DNA of 64,000 nt from Lepus europaeus (lineage: Eukaryota > Chordata > Mammalia > Lagomorpha > Leporidae): assembly GCF_033115175.1 (NCBI RefSeq), contig NC_084840.1:81297179-81361178 (forward strand). Direction: 5' to 3'. The notes beneath the pieces are model-generated. The model ran no database searches. It was not told where the DNA came from and was given only the letters and a program-made list of their open reading frames with translations. The position numbers and the translations under genes were made by a program. Of the stretch, positions 1 through 12,442 are shown one piece after another (the stretch's first letter is position 1; each line of letters begins with the position of its first letter).

Positions 1-80
1 TGATTACATGATATAACAAATACAGAGCAGCTGGCAGTGAGCAGATACCCCATAAATGTTAGTTCCCAGCATCCCCCCTT
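1..80 (+). repeat. MIR-like SINE 3' end
   Basis: The stretch CAGAGCAGCTGGCAGTGAGC followed by AATGTTAGTT resembles the 3' end of an ancient MIR element. The match is short and diverged, so this is tentative. Confidence 0.35.
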
Positions 81-225
81 CGCTGTCCTGGAGGATGGGG
101 CAGCAGTACAGCAACAGAAGTAGACTGAAGTCATCCATACAGATAGCCGAAAGTGGAGACAAACTTCTGATTATGTCTAAAGGGTCAAATGAATCCTTAA
201 GAAACATATGTAAAATCTTACATAT

Positions 226-551
226 TGGGGCCAGTGCTGTGGTGCAGTGGGTTAACATCCTGGCCTGAAGCGGTGGCATCCCATATGGGCACCGGTTCGA
301 GACCCAGCTGCTCCACTTCCGATCCAATTCTCTGCTATGGCCTGGGAAAGCAGAAGATGGCCCAAGACCTTGGGCCCCTGCACCCATGTGGGAGACCTGG
401 AAGAAGCTCCTGGCTCCTGGCTTTGGATCAGCGCAGCTCCAGCTGTTGTGGCCAATTGAGGAGTGAACCATCGGATGGAAGACCTCGCTCTCTGTCTGCC
501 TGTCCTCTCTCTGTGTAACTCTTTCAAATAAATAAATAAATCTTAAAAAAA
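226..551 (+). repeat. C-type SINE (lagomorph)
   Basis: It has the complete head GGGGCCAGTGCTGTGGTGCAG, the internal CCATATGGGC and GGCCTGGGAAAGCAG blocks, a CT-rich region and an AAATAAATAAATCTTAAAA tail. The flanks carry a target-site duplication (AAAATCTTACATA at about 213 and 551), so this is a full-length insertion downstream of NUP133 exon 5. Confidence 0.93.
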
Positions 552-1580
<1,029 letters not shown>

Positions 1581-1715
1581 CTGCACTGCTTTTAGGAAAT
1601 TGTAAGTCTTATCACCTCCCAAATCTACAACAGTCTCTGTGTAGGTGTCTTCCCCAGCCAGGCTTGGCCAATAACGGATGGATCCTTCTCTGGTGGCAAC
1701 CATGACAGCAACAGC
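1581..1715 (-). CDS. NUP133: NUP133 exon 5
   Basis: 135 bases, phase 0 on both sides, acceptor TTTTAG and donor GTATGG. It encodes residues 172-216 of the assembled protein, beginning [12 protein letters not shown] and ending NFLKAVQ. This is beta-propeller sequence, including the Trp-Pro pair of the [11 protein letters not shown] segment that is well conserved in Nup133. Confidence 0.95.
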
Positions 1716-4700
1716 CTAAAACAAGCAAGTAACACAGTAGAGATCTTATTAAAAGGACTCAAAAACTGGGAGTCTGATGGCACGGATATAAAGAAAGCAG
1801 GATAAATTTACTGTACAATTAAAAAAATTAGAAGTAACTACTTAAAAAGTTTTATAATTAGCACACAGTAAAATTGCAGAATAAAATCTCACAGAATGTA
1901 AACCACTGGCAACGGCTTATATCAATACGTCTTTGAGATGCAACCGTCAATCTCATTTTACTATTCAGTAGTACCCCATTAAATGATGAACCACAGTTTA
2001 TGAATGATGAACCAGTCATCTGCTAAAGGGCATCTTGGCTCTTCCCAGATTTGGCTGTCACAAGAAAAGCTGCTACAGTATTCATGTCTCTAAGTTAAAG
2101 GCAGAGATGCAGGGAATGGAATTTTCCAGTCATATACTAAGTGCCTCTGTACAAGAAAATGAAGAACACGTGGCTGTCACTCTGCATCAGCAGTATATGA
2201 GTTATAGTTGCTCCATAACCTTGCCAGCACCCGGCAGTGTCAGGATTTTTTATTTCAGCTGTTCTACCAAATCTGCAGTGGTCACTGTCGATCTAATCTG
2301 AGCTTCTCTGATGTCCACGATGGTAAACGACTCTTCAGGTGCCTATTTGCCATCCTATGGCCTCTGTGGTCAAGTGTCTATGCAGGTGCCCACGCCCTGT
2401 TTTTTTGGTAAGCTTGGCAGTTCTTTTTACATTCTCAATACATGCTTTCTGTTGGACATATGACTTACAAATATTGTCTCCTAGTCTGTAACTTGTGTCT
2501 TTATTTCCTTGTCTTTGGAAGAAGAAAGCTTCAAGTTTTGATCTTACTTTAATATTAGTATATTACTTTTTGTCAATTTTATCCTTGTATGGATCATGTG
2601 TTTATGATTTCCAAGAACTTTCGGCTTAATCTCATGTCATGACAATTTTCTATGTCTCTTTCTTTCTTTTTTTTTTTTTAAGATGCAGAGTTACAGAGAG
2701 GCAGAGGGGAAGAGAGAGAAGTTTACCATATACTGGCTCACTACCCAGATGGCCGCAACAGCCAGAGCTAAGCTGATCTGAAGCCAGGAGTGAGGAGCTT
2801 CCTCTGGATCTCCCACAGAGTGCAGGGGCCTATGGACTTGGGCCATCTTCCACCGCTTTCTCAGGCCAGAGCAGAGAACTGGATTGGAAATGGAGCAGCT
2901 GGGAGTGGAACTGGCACCCATATGGGATGCCAGCACTGCAGGCAGCAGCTTTATTCACTGTGCCACAGCACTGGCCCCTCTCTTTCTTTCTAAAAGTTTT
3001 ACAGTTTCACATTTCACAATCAGATCTATGATCCATTTTAATTTGATCTTTGTATACAGCATGAGGTTTAGGAGAAAACTCATTTTTTAAAACTATGGGT
3101 GGGGGGCCGGCACTGTGGCGTAGAGGATAAAGCCTCTGCCTGCAGTGTCGGGATCCTATATGGGCATCACCTGCTCCACTTCTGATCCAGTGCTCTGCTA
3201 TGGCCTGGGAAAGCAGTGGAAGATGGCCCAAGTCCTTGGGCCCCTGCACTCACGTGAGAAGACTGGAGGAAGCTCCTGGCTCCTGGCTCCTGATTGCCCC
3301 AGCTCTGGCCGATGCAGTCAACTGGGGAGTGAACCAGGGGATCAAAGACCTCTCTCTCTGCCTCTCCTTTTCTCCCTTTGTAACTGTGCCTTTCAAATAA
3401 AAACAAACAAACAAACAAACAAACAAAAACTATGGATGAACAACTGTTTCAACACCATGTACTGAAAAGACCATCCTTTCTTCACTGAACTGTTTTCACA
3501 TCTGTGTCAAAGATCAGATAGGCACTGTTGTGTGGGTCTGTAACTATATTCTCTGTCCTGTTCCTCTGTCTATCTCTTTGCTTAGTGTCTTGATTTCTGC
3601 AGTTCTATGTTTCCAAATCAGGTGGGATGATTCCTCCAACTTTAGAATACCCTTATTTTTATTTATTTATTTTTTATTTGACATAGTTATAGACAGTAAG
3701 AGAGAGAGACAGACAGAAGGGTCTTCCTTCCGTTGGTTCACTCCCCAAATGGCCGCTATGGCCGGCGCTGCGCTGATCTGAAGCCAGGTGTCAGGTGCTT
3801 CTTCCTGGTCTCCCATGAGGGTGCAGGGGCCCAAGCACTTGGGCCATCCTCTGCTGCCCTCCTGGGCCACAGCAGAGAGCTGGACTGGAAGAGGAGCAAC
3901 CGGGACTAGACCCCGGCGCCCATATGGGATGCCGGCGCCCCAGGCAGAGGATTAACCAAGTGAGCCATGGCCTAGAATATCCTTATTTTCAGAATTTTTT
4001 ATTTCAAAAGTTTCAGTCACCTACCTGAGTAGAATGTGCTTCCCCGGGGGTGGCAGAAGAAGACAGAGCCACCAAGTCTGCGCTCCAGTTGAAATCACTA
4101 GGTGGCAGCTGCAGTTCTTTGCAAATAGATAACTGTAGGAAAAACCCAAACAGAAAATCTTTCATATCAAATCCAACTTTTAAAATATTTATTATTGATT
4201 TTATTTGAGAAACAGAGGCAGACAGACAGCTCCCATCTGCCAGTTTGTCCCCCAAAACTCCCAGTGGCAGAGGCTTGGCCAGTTGAGGACAGGCCAAAGC
4301 TAGGAAGCCAGAAACTCAATTGAGATCTCTGACATCAGCAGCAGGAACCCCAACCATTGGTCTATGCCCCGCTGCCTACCAGGGTGTGCATCAGCAGGAA
4401 ACTGGAATTGTGTGCCAGAGATGGAACTCAAGCCTAGGTACTCCAACACGGGATGGGAACATCCCAACCTCCAGGCAAAATACACACCCACAAATATAAT
4501 TTTTTGAACAGGCATCCTTTCTCAGCCTCTACATACATATATTGTCATTCATTGCTGGAAGCACAATTTTATAAATAATCTTTCTCCTCACATCTCTTTT
4601 TCATCAGGCTTTCATTAATTTTTCAACAAAGTATCTGATGATAGAGAATGGGGAAAATGGAAGAGCTAGAACCAAGAACAGATCAATGTCAATCCAATCC

Positions 4701-7700
4701 ACTCCTGAGCCAATGTTAAGAGACGTGTTTAGGCTTCTTATGGAAGCCTGGCATAGTCTGGATTTGTCTGATGTGTGTCTGACCAGAGTAATTGTACTAC
4801 GTTGACCAGAAAATTATCTTAAGAGTCCCAGTCCCACATCAGGATCCCTCTGTTGACACAGCACGTCCTCAGAACAGTTCCTTCACCTACTGCTCACTAC
4901 AATTCTCCCTTCCTAGGCAACAGTAGCATTGAGGCCAGCAGATGAGTGTGGGTAAGCAGGAATTCCAAGTCCCAAAGGAATACCACCACCACAGTGAGCA
5001 ACTTGTGGTGCAACAGAATGTGCCTAAACTGTGACCAAACGGAAAGAGGCCACGGAAGACACTCAAATGAGAACCCTGTGGGAAGCTGACAACTCTAAAC
5101 TGACCTGGCAATCGGTATCATTTTTCCTGGCTTGTTAAGGATTATTTAGTAGAATCAACAAAACATAGTTCTCTCTTCCCAGAAGTAAGCAAACTCACAG
5201 TTCATTAGCTTCTATGGATGGCATTTAGTCTTAGATTTCAGTCACTGAAATGATTTGCATTATGTTCATTAAAAAATATGTCTCTGATTTCTTAAATGTA
5301 AATGATGTTTAAAAATTACTAATGGGAAGAAAGTCTTTTCTTTAATACACAAATGTGTATACATGCTTGGCATTTCATACTACTATGGAAATCCTAACCC
5401 ATAAAGCCTGAAGCACATTACTACCCTTTACTGACTAGAAAATGAAGGTCAAAAGTAAGGACCAATTGATAGCCCTCTCTTCTATCTCCTTCAAGCTCTC
5501 TCAAGAGTCGTTACCTTAGTAATAGGTGACAGAGAAATCTTCCAAATAATCAGTTTCTCTTTGCAGACCAGACAAGCCCATCCACCTTCATCAACATGAA
5601 CACTCAGCTGATCATCAACTAAAGAAAAACAAGAGGGGTTTAAAGTGTGAATAGGTCAAGCTGTTAAAATTTCTTTATATCAAAATCTTTTTTTTTTTTT
5701 TTAGATTTATTTACTAATTTGAAAGGCAGAGTTACAGAGAGAGAGAAAGAGAGACAGATCTTCATCCACTGGTTCACTTCAGAAATGGCCACAAAGACCA
5801 GGGCTGGGCTGGGCTGAAGCCTGGAACCAAATGTTTCTTCCAGGTCTCCCACGTGAGTGGTAGGAGCCCAGGGACTTGGGCCATCTTCCATTGCCTTCCC
5901 AGGTACATTGGCAGGGAGCTGGACTGAAAGTGGAGCAGTTGGGACTCGCACCCATATGGGATGCTGGTGCTGCAGGCTGCAACTTAACCTGCTACACCAC
6001 AGTGCTGGCCCCATATACCAAAACCTTTACTATCATCTGCTTCACCAAAAAAGGTAACTGTCATACACAGCAAATAGTATTCACAGCAAAAACTACTTTT
6101 GAATATTCAAAACTTAACAAAATACCAAAACAGATAACAAAGTTCTCTACTTAACTTTGATAGCCACTTTAGAAATATATCCAAAGGCAAAAAAATCTAT
6201 CTTGGGCTTAAGTTTAGCATTCTTTCAGTTCTGACTCAAAAATCACAGCCTTCACCATCCTCCCTCTGGGCAGGAGGCCTGTGGCCGTGCCTGGGGAGTC
6301 TCAAGCCCACCTCCTTACAGGGTCACCAAGAGCGCCACCACACTTTCTGTTCAACTTCAATTCCCTTTGTGGGGAAGCAAGCATGAGTATCATGGCAAAC
6401 TAAGTTATATTTGTTCTTCCTCTGGGAAACTGTTTTTTTTTCTCTATACATGGGGAAATTAGTATTTCAATTTCATATAATCAGATAGCGTTCTGTGTCT
6501 CTTTAGACTATGATTTGTTAATTCTCAGGTTTTCCTTTTAGATTACTGATTCTTGATGTTTATCTCTAATAACATTCTAAATATCATAAAAAGAAATTAC
6601 TTTCCCCAGTATTTTAGGCTGCTATACCGTGGCATTTTAAGTTTGTTATAGCAATATAAGCAGTTTATATAACAAATGACTAACACATCTGAAAAAAATT
6701 CTTTCATTTTTATTATAAACAGATTATTTTGCCCTCTATAAGAAACTTAGCAATGTGCATAATTTTTTAGCCAAGGAACACAAATAACTTCTCACTTACA
6801 TTAAACATTTCAAAGAAAAATCATGTTCCTCAAAAAGAACTTCATTTTCAAAAAGGAGTTGCTTAAAGGTATAATAAATTACTTCACTATGTAGATATAC
6901 AAAATACATTCTCTATTAAGTGACAAAAACTAAATTAACCTATTGCCATGTCTGGCAGTAAACCTTCCTAAACATGTTAACAGCCCTAGGAATTTAGTTA
7001 ATTGAGATTTCTCTTTGCTTAAAGGCAGAATGGCAGAGGAGAGGGGGTACAAAACAGAAGAAATCAGTAATGTACAAGCTAAAACATCAAATCGTGTCAA
7101 CATGTCAAGGCTTTTAGCGGAACTGGAACATCTACTAAGTAATTTCATTTCTTCCTGAAAGCACTGCAGTAGCTCTAGATCCTTGAAGGGAGAGTCTTTA
7201 AGGGCTTGACTTAACACAGGACTTAGTAGTTTTCCCATGCAGGGAAGAATTCTTAGGTTCACACACCTCTTCAGCTTACACATCCTTATTTTTAAAGAGA
7301 CTTGCTCCTCTGAATTTCTATATTTGAGTCTAGGTACGTATTATTTGTTACTAACACAGTCTGATGGTATGGACCAGGATTAGGTTAAAAGGTTTAATCA
7401 CTTAAAAAAAAAAAAGATTTATTTGTTTGAAAGATAGAATAAAAGAGAGAGAGGAGAATATAGAAAAATCTTCCATCTGCCGGTCCATTCCCTAAACGGT
7501 CACTATGGCCAGAATTGTGCCAGGCCAAAGCCAGGAGCCAAGAGCTTGTTCCAGTCTCCCACATGGTACAGGGTTCCAGACGTGGGCCATCTTCCACTGC
7601 TTTCCCAGGCACATTAGCAGGGAGTGGGATCGGAAGTGGAGCAGCCAGGACTCACATCAGTGCCCAGATGGGATGCCTGCATTGCAGGCCACGGCTTAAC

Positions 7701-10700
7701 CTGCTATGCCACAGTGCCAGCCCCTTAATCACATTTTAGATGGAAACTTTAATCACATTTTAAACTGAATTATATATGTATCTTTATTTACTTATTTAAA
7801 ACAGAACAATGTGTGACAGAGGTTAGCAGTTTAGTTGTCTGGAAACAAAAGCCCCAAGGACTTATGGGCAAAGATGTAAAAGTTCAAGTTGGTGAGAAAT
7901 ATTCCTTTCTCTAGAACAAAGTATTTTAAACTTTTTCAAAACTGTTATTCACGGTATAAATAGTATTACTGGAGATTCACTCTGATATTTTGCATTTTAT
8001 TCCATTTACTATTTTTTTAAAATGCTGGCCATGAACCACTAAAGTACTTTTTAGTCACCACAGTGATAAACACTGTTCCAGAAAATAACAAAACTCTGCA
8101 AATGATTCCTTTATAGAAATGACTTAGGCAGATGCTGAGGACACTGAATTTTGTTGTTACTCTGTTGCCCAACTCCTGAACCTTCAAGTTGTTTTTCTTT
8201 ATCTGCAAGGCAGAGTGACAGAGACGGAAAGAGAGCAAAATGCTCCATCAGGAGGTTCACTCCCTAAATTGTCCTTAACAGTCAAGTGTGGACCAGGCCG
8301 GAGCCAGGAGCCAGGAGCCAGGAGCCCCATCTGGGTCTTTTTACGCGGATAGCAGAAATGCAAGCACTTGGGTCCTCTTTCACTGCCTTCCCCAGTCACT
8401 TAGCAGGGAGCAGACAGGAAGTGGAGTAGCCAGGACTCACAATCTGATACTGGATGCCAGTGCTGCAAGTGTTGGCTTAACCCATTTTGCCACTATTGGC
8501 CCCTTAATGCTGCTTTTCTAAGCTTGTATTCCTTGCGTCTTCCAACTGCCACACTAATTCTCTGCCAACAGAACCTTTTAAAGGCACATCACAGTGGGAA
8601 CCTCGTGAATTTGTGTACACAGCCTCTCAGGTACTACACAGGATCCAGAAATGGAGGTAGGACTTGACTGTACTGCCAAGTAACGCATGGCACTCCTTTT
8701 TTTAAAAACTAAACTTCATATACCTGATCAACTTTTCAAATTGGACGAACTATTCATATATGGTTCCTAAAGCCACTTAAGACTGAATGTGACTATGCTA
8801 CAATGAACTCATACTGCTCCTCAAATTCAATACGTATCTCAATTACAGTTGAAACACTAGACAGCTAGCCATTTCTATTCGCTTAAGTGTTGGTATACCA
8901 GAGGAAGCACAAATGCCCATCTCCATGGCAGATCTGGGCTCCAATCAGAACTGCTAACAGAGGCGAGTGGAAAGACGATGCCTACCTTCAGCCAACGTTA
9001 GGGCTTCCATGACTTTGACAGGGAGAGAAGATCCAAATGTCTTGACATCGTAGTTCACAGTCTCAGATATAGAGTGCTGTGGGAATATTCGTGTAGGTGT
9101 TCCTCTAAGGAAAGAAACCATACTATTTCATTTATCACATACAATGGATCATTATCCTAATTTTTATCTTTATTTACACAACAGAGGTATCTTGATACAC
9201 AACATGAAGTGCAACTGTGGAAAAAAAAATTGGATTGGGGCTGGTGTTGTGGTGGTAAAGCTGCCGTCTGCGACCCTGACATCCCATATGGGTGCTGGTT
9301 CGAGTTCCGGTTGTTCCACTTCCAATCCAGCTCCCTGTTAATGTGTCTGGGAAAGCAGCAGAGCATGGCCCATATGAGTCCCTGCACCCAGGTGGGAGAC
9401 CTGGAAGAAACTCTGACTCCTGGCTTCGGAGCAGCCCAGCTCTGGCCGTTGTGGCCATTTTGGGGAGTGAACCGATGAATGGAAGATCTCTTTTTCTCCC
9501 TCCTTCCCTAACTCTGCTTTTCAAATAAATTAATATTTAAAAACAACCACCACTGGCTTACATATACTGTGTATTTAAATGTATTTTTCCATTAAAAAAA
9601 ATATTTTTAGGACTTAGGAAACTGGGCATCAGATCCTTAAGCTTCTCTCAGCTTCTCCAGTTAAGAAAAGTGTGAGTCTTCTTCATATGAGTAAAGTTTC
9701 TGCTCACAGTCATGAAAGGCAAAATGTATTTGCCTTTAAACTCTTTCATCATCTTGATAAAACAAAGCACTAATATCATATCTAATTAAATGTTTTAAAT
9801 CTTCTAACATTTTTGACAAATATGCCCAAATAAAACTCCAACTGGAGTCTTTTTGATTTTGACCTTGAATTTGGGATTTTCCAGTTGGATCTCTGCAAAG
9901 TCACAAGGGATATACTTGTATGTTAAATTACATTAGAAGCATTACCAAACTGTAAGTGCTGCTAAACTTTAAGCTATATTTATGATACCCTATTGACTTG
10001 AGTATTCCAAAAATTGTATGAGATTCCTATAAATCTAACGTTATCAGTCTGAACTCTGGTTTTATGAATATCACAGCAATAACTACATTTTGTAAATGGT
10101 TGGTTATAATGAACTGTCGTATTTCCAGTCATGGCTGTTCTAAGTATTTGTCAGACAGAGAGTGGTTTTGAAGCATTTACAAAGAGGCACAGTCCGGTAT
10201 TACTTTCTCTTTAAAGAGATTTACAAAAGGACTCTAATGTCAATTTCTGGAACTACGATCTACTACTGGACTGGGTAAGAAATTCTAGAACTTTAATGAA
10301 CAAACTAATGGCTTCCTGAACTGCTATGTCAAAATCACACAGAATGGGGCCAGCACTGAGGCACAGTAGGCTAAGCCTCTGTCTGCAGTGCAGGCATCCT
10401 ATAGGGCGCTCGTTTGAGTCCTGGCTGCTCCTTTTCGGATCCAACTTTGCTACAGCCTGGGAAAGCAGTACATGACCCAAAATCTCCCTGGAAAAAGCTC
10501 CTGGCTTTACACTGGCCCAGCTCTGGCCATCGTGGCCATGGAAGACCTCTGTCTCTCTCTGTCTGTAACTCTCAAATAAAAATCTAAAAAAAAAAAGTTA
10601 ATCTTGAGGACATTGTAACGTATGCATGGTAAGACTGGAAAGCCAGAATTATAGTAATAGGGAGTAGCGCTAATGCCCTTAGCATTAAGTAGAAATTGTT

Positions 10701-11193
10701 AAATGAAAATTATGAGAACCATGGTTTTGGACTTACCGCCTGAGCTGGCCCTCAACACACTGACAAACCAAAATGGAGCCATTTATGCTAAATGTCATAT
10801 AGTCAAACAAACTTTATGGAAGCCAACCCCAGTTTTCCCCGAACGTAGTAAGTTAATCAAATGACGCTAAAATAAGCCGCGAAATCTATTCAGCCCCCTC
10901 CCCGACCCTGGTCTGCTCCTAGTGCCCAAGGTTTCCAGAACGCCCACCTCACGGGCCCACCGCGACCTGAAGCCTACCAATCGCTGGAACCAACCCGGGG
11001 CGACCACCTACCGCGAGCTCAGCGAGCTCCGCCGGCCTACGGGAGAGAAGAGAGCGGGAGAGCTGACCGCAGAGCCCAGAGACAGACCCCGCCGGCTGGC
11101 CGTTCGGGGCGTGGAACCCGCCCCAACTCCAGCCAGCAGGCCCCTTCGGGACCCAGGACCCGGGGTCCGCGGAGAAGGAACGGCCGGGAACAT
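1581..11193 (-). CDS. NUP133: Nuclear pore complex protein Nup133, 5' part (exons 1-5)
   Basis: Nup133 is a scaffold subunit of the Y-shaped Nup107-160 complex of the nuclear pore and is needed for pore assembly and mRNA export. Five minus-strand exons with AG/GT borders were assembled here: 11193-11012, 9104-8986, 5618-5515, 4132-4025 and 1715-1581. They total 648 bases, or 216 codons, with phases that join without a frame break. The product matches the N-terminal part of mammalian Nup133 (about 1,156 residues in human): a Pro/Ser/Arg-rich disordered leader (residues 1-65), then the first blades of the beta-propeller. The ALPS membrane-curvature motif should lie in the next exon, outside the window. 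No stops or frameshifts are present, so this is the active gene. The introns contain many C-type SINEs and an old L1. The rest of the gene lies to the left. Confidence 0.96.
2665..2981 (-). repeat. C-type SINE
   Basis: Reverse-complement copy: poly-T, AAGATGCAGAGTTACAGAGAG, and ending GCCACAGCACTGGCCCC. The flanks CTCTTTCTTTCT on both sides look like a target-site duplication. Confidence 0.92.
3104..3427 (+). repeat. C-type SINE with CAAA-repeat tail
   Basis: Head GGGGGCCGGCACTGTGGCGTAG, tail CAAATAAAAACAAACAAACAAA. A near-duplicate of AAAACTATGG flanks both ends. It interrupts the old L1 in NUP133 intron 4. Confidence 0.93.
3650..3974 (-). repeat. C-type SINE
   Basis: Reverse-complement copy with ATTTATTTATTTTTTATTTG at the tail side and a GTGAGCCATGGCC end. 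The flanking AGAATACCCTTATTTT and AGAATATCCTTATTTT form a slightly diverged target-site duplication. Confidence 0.92.
4025..4132 (-). CDS. NUP133: NUP133 exon 4
   Basis: 108 bases, 36 codons, phase 0 on both sides, acceptor CTACAG and donor GTAGGT. It encodes residues 136-171 ([20 protein letters not shown] onward), a beta-propeller segment typical of Nup133. Confidence 0.95.
4178..4505 (-). repeat. Older, diverged C-type SINE
   Basis: Reverse-complement relative of the C SINEs (TTATTTGAGAAACAGAGGCAG at one end, CCTCCAGGCAAAATACACACCC at the other), clearly more diverged than its neighbours. It lies just upstream of exon 4 in intron 3. Confidence 0.7.
4506..5514. other. NUP133 intron 3, no recognised element
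   Basis: No exon, RNA gene or repeat could be recognised. Base composition is ordinary for an intron. Confidence 0.5.
5515..5618 (-). CDS. NUP133: NUP133 exon 3
   Basis: 104 bases. It enters with two bases completing the Val codon begun in exon 2 and ends in phase 0 after ...SPITK. It encodes residues 101-135, including the [18 protein letters not shown] propeller strand. Acceptor TTTAG, donor GTAACG. Confidence 0.95.
5687..6013 (-). repeat. C-type SINE
   Basis: Poly-T followed by AGATTTATTTACTAATTTGAAAG, ending CCACAGTGCTGGCCCC. The flanks ATATCAAAATCTTT and ATATACCAAAACCTTT suggest a target-site duplication. Confidence 0.92.
6014..7398. other. NUP133 intron 2, no recognised element
   Basis: AT-rich. 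A minus-strand open frame of 117 codons (7283-6930) lies here but has no recognisable family, coding signature or splice context. Confidence 0.45.
7399..7726 (-). repeat. C-type SINE
   Basis: Starts A-rich then AGATTTATTTGTTTGAAAGATAG and ends GCCACAGTGCCAGCCCC. TTAATCAC flanks both sides as a target-site duplication. Confidence 0.9.
8190..8504 (-). repeat. C-type SINE, diverged
   Basis: CTGCAAGGCAGAGTGACAGAGA at one end, TTTGCCACTATTGGCCCC at the other. Contains three tandem copies of GGAGCCA at about 8300. Confidence 0.85.
8986..9104 (-). CDS. NUP133: NUP133 exon 2
   Basis: 119 bases. The first base completes the Arg codon started in exon 1 and the last base starts the Val codon finished in exon 3. 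It encodes residues 61-101 ([19 protein letters not shown] onward). Acceptor CCTTAG, donor GTAGGC. Confidence 0.95.
9234..9545 (+). repeat. C-type SINE
   Basis: Head GGGGCTGGTGTTGTGGTGGTAAAGC, tail CAAATAAATTAATATTTAAAA. Lies in NUP133 intron 1. Confidence 0.92.
9546..10342. other. NUP133 intron 1, no recognised element
   Basis: AT-rich sequence with no exon, RNA gene or repeat that I can recognise. Confidence 0.45.
10345..10597 (+). repeat. C-type SINE, internally shortened
   Basis: Head GGGGCCAGCACTGAGGCACAG, tail CTCAAATAAAAATCTAAAAA. It lacks part of the usual middle (about 60 bases) and is diverged. Confidence 0.88.
11012..11193 (-). CDS. NUP133: NUP133 exon 1 (coding part, start codon)
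   Basis: ATG at 11193-11191. 60 codons plus two bases end at donor GTAGGT. The product starts [17 protein letters not shown] and matches the conserved Nup133 N terminus, which is low-complexity and rich in Pro, Ser and Arg. A longer upstream open frame in the same phase exists, but conservation supports this start. Confidence 0.95.
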
Positions 11194-11277
11194 GGCCCGA
11201 GGAAGTTCCAGTCGTGGAACACGAGCAAGACTTGCGACTGAAAATTGAACACCCGAGGCGGGAGGGGCGCCTAGTGA

Positions 11278-11285
11278 TGACGTCA
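11278..11285. promoter_or_regulatory. CRE/ATF site TGACGTCA, distal to start codon by 85 bp
   Basis: Perfect palindromic cAMP-response element preceded by GTGA. This is the consensus for CREB/ATF binding. It lies upstream of the NUP133 start codon in a CpG-rich context. Confidence 0.75.
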
Positions 11286-11330
11286 GGCGCGGCGCGACGG
11301 CGTGGACGGAGATAGGCTGGCGCGCGGTGA

Positions 11331-11338
11331 TGACGTCA
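11331..11338. promoter_or_regulatory. Second CRE/ATF site TGACGTCA
   Basis: Second perfect copy, 53 bp from the first and again preceded by GTGA (GGTGATGACGTCA). Both sit within about 140 bp of the NUP133 start codon. Confidence 0.75.
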
Positions 11339-11460
11339 AGCTCAGCGCCGAGCCGCCCTTTCGCCAAGTCCGTAGAAAAGGAGGTGGGGGTCCCTTACGC
11401 GCGATCCCAAGCTGGGGGTTTTTCGACCTTGCAGGTGCGTGGAAGTGAAAAGCTAAGAGC

Positions 11461-12147
11461 TTTCTCGGCTGCTCTAAGTGGCACTGGTCCTGCACCTGAA
11501 CGTAAAGCTTTTCCCCACGCTGGTGCTTCTTGAGCGTCTCGAGAAATGGAAGATGTTTTAGAGTCCAATCTTTGGGAGGAGAAATACCGTGAAGTTGACC
11601 TTGGTTTCACTTGAAATGTTCCATTTGTTTTTCTCTAGGTTTGTCATTTCCCCATACAACCCTGTACAGTCTCGTCCGCGCAAACCCAGATCCAAACCCC
11701 AAATTCTAGACCCCCAGCCGCTCCCTAGTGCACACTCCCTCCTGCGCAGCCTGGAGACTCTTAAGAATCCTCTTTCTAAAGGCTGAATCCACGTTTCCCT
11801 TTAGGACGCTTGTCTTCCTACCGCCTCTGTCCCGTAAGGTAAAAAAGAAGAGCCCTAGCCCATGGTCCTCTTCATGCTGACCTCCACCCTACCATGCCCG
11901 GAACTGTAGCTCTCACATTCGCGCTGACTGCCCTCCTTACCTCTTCCTGGGTCACTGCACAGCCCGTTTGGGGTGGGGGCGTCTCCTGGCCTCTGTCTAG
12001 CCGTACTCCAATCTGTGTAGCCTTACTCCACCTGTGTGTCCAACACAATGAAGTAAAGGCAGACCTGCTCTTGGTCGTGTAAAATGACCGTGGGTTATTT
12101 GCTAAATTCCTTTGCCAGATGCTTTGCTATTTAATTCTGGCTGGCTG
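11461..12147. other. Intergenic sequence upstream of NUP133
   Basis: No gene recognised. A CAG/GTGCGT donor-like site at about 11432 on the plus strand could belong to a divergent promoter transcript, but nothing more supports it. Confidence 0.4.
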
Positions 12148-12442
12148 GGGCAGAGGCAGTGGATTAATGCTACACGTGCAATGCAATGCTGGCATCCCAT
12201 ATGGGGTCCCATATGCCAGTTTGAGTCCCAGCTACTCCTTCCTGCTAATGCGCCTGCTAAGGCAGCAGACAATGGCCCAAATACTTGGGCCCCTGCCACC
12301 CACGTGAGATCAGAGGAAGCAGTTCCTGGCTTCACGCGCTCCTGCCTTCTTTGGGGGCGTGAACCTGAATCCATAGATGGAACAGCTCTTTGTCTCTCCT
12401 GTATTGCTTTTGTTTGCAAATAAATATAGGAATACATTTTTA
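12148..12442 (+). repeat. C-type SINE
   Basis: Diverged head (GGCTGGGGCAGAGGCAGTGG), CATCCCATATGGGG block, tail GCAAATAAATATAGG. Confidence 0.85.

Larger units (their letters stand above)
1900..4010 (-). mobile_element. Old L1 ORF2/3' end fragment, interrupted by three SINEs
   Basis: Read on the plus strand, 2210-2330, 2990-3100 and 3430-3660 correspond to antisense ancient L1 ORF2 sequence. Examples are TGTCAAAGATCAGATAG at about 3507 and TTCTGTTCC-like and GATGATTCCTCCA blocks. The copy is strongly diverged and split by the SINEs at 2665, 3104 and 3650. It is non-coding and intronic. Borders are approximate. Confidence 0.6.
10870..11460. promoter_or_regulatory. NUP133: CpG-rich NUP133 promoter and first exon region
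   Basis: GC and CpG density rises sharply around the NUP133 start codon, as expected for a housekeeping CpG-island promoter. The region includes exon 1 and the upstream sequence with two TGACGTCA boxes. No TATA box is evident on the minus strand upstream of the start codon. Confidence 0.8.

Noticed and set aside
231-300. tRNA genes at SINE heads (A- and B-box-like sequences)
   Set aside because: These are tRNA-derived SINE promoters; they do not fold as complete tRNAs.
6930-7283. 117-codon minus-strand open frame in NUP133 intron 2
   Set aside because: No recognisable family, no splice sites consistent with NUP133, and ordinary length by chance.
11008-11367. Upstream extension of the NUP133 start (open frame reaching 11367)
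   Set aside because: The extra N-terminal residues do not match the conserved Nup133 start; the ATG at 11193 does, and the extension covers the promoter CRE boxes.
11894-12082. 62-codon frame with a hydrophobic, signal-peptide-like start
   Set aside because: Short, isolated, no known family. Chance is the simpler explanation.
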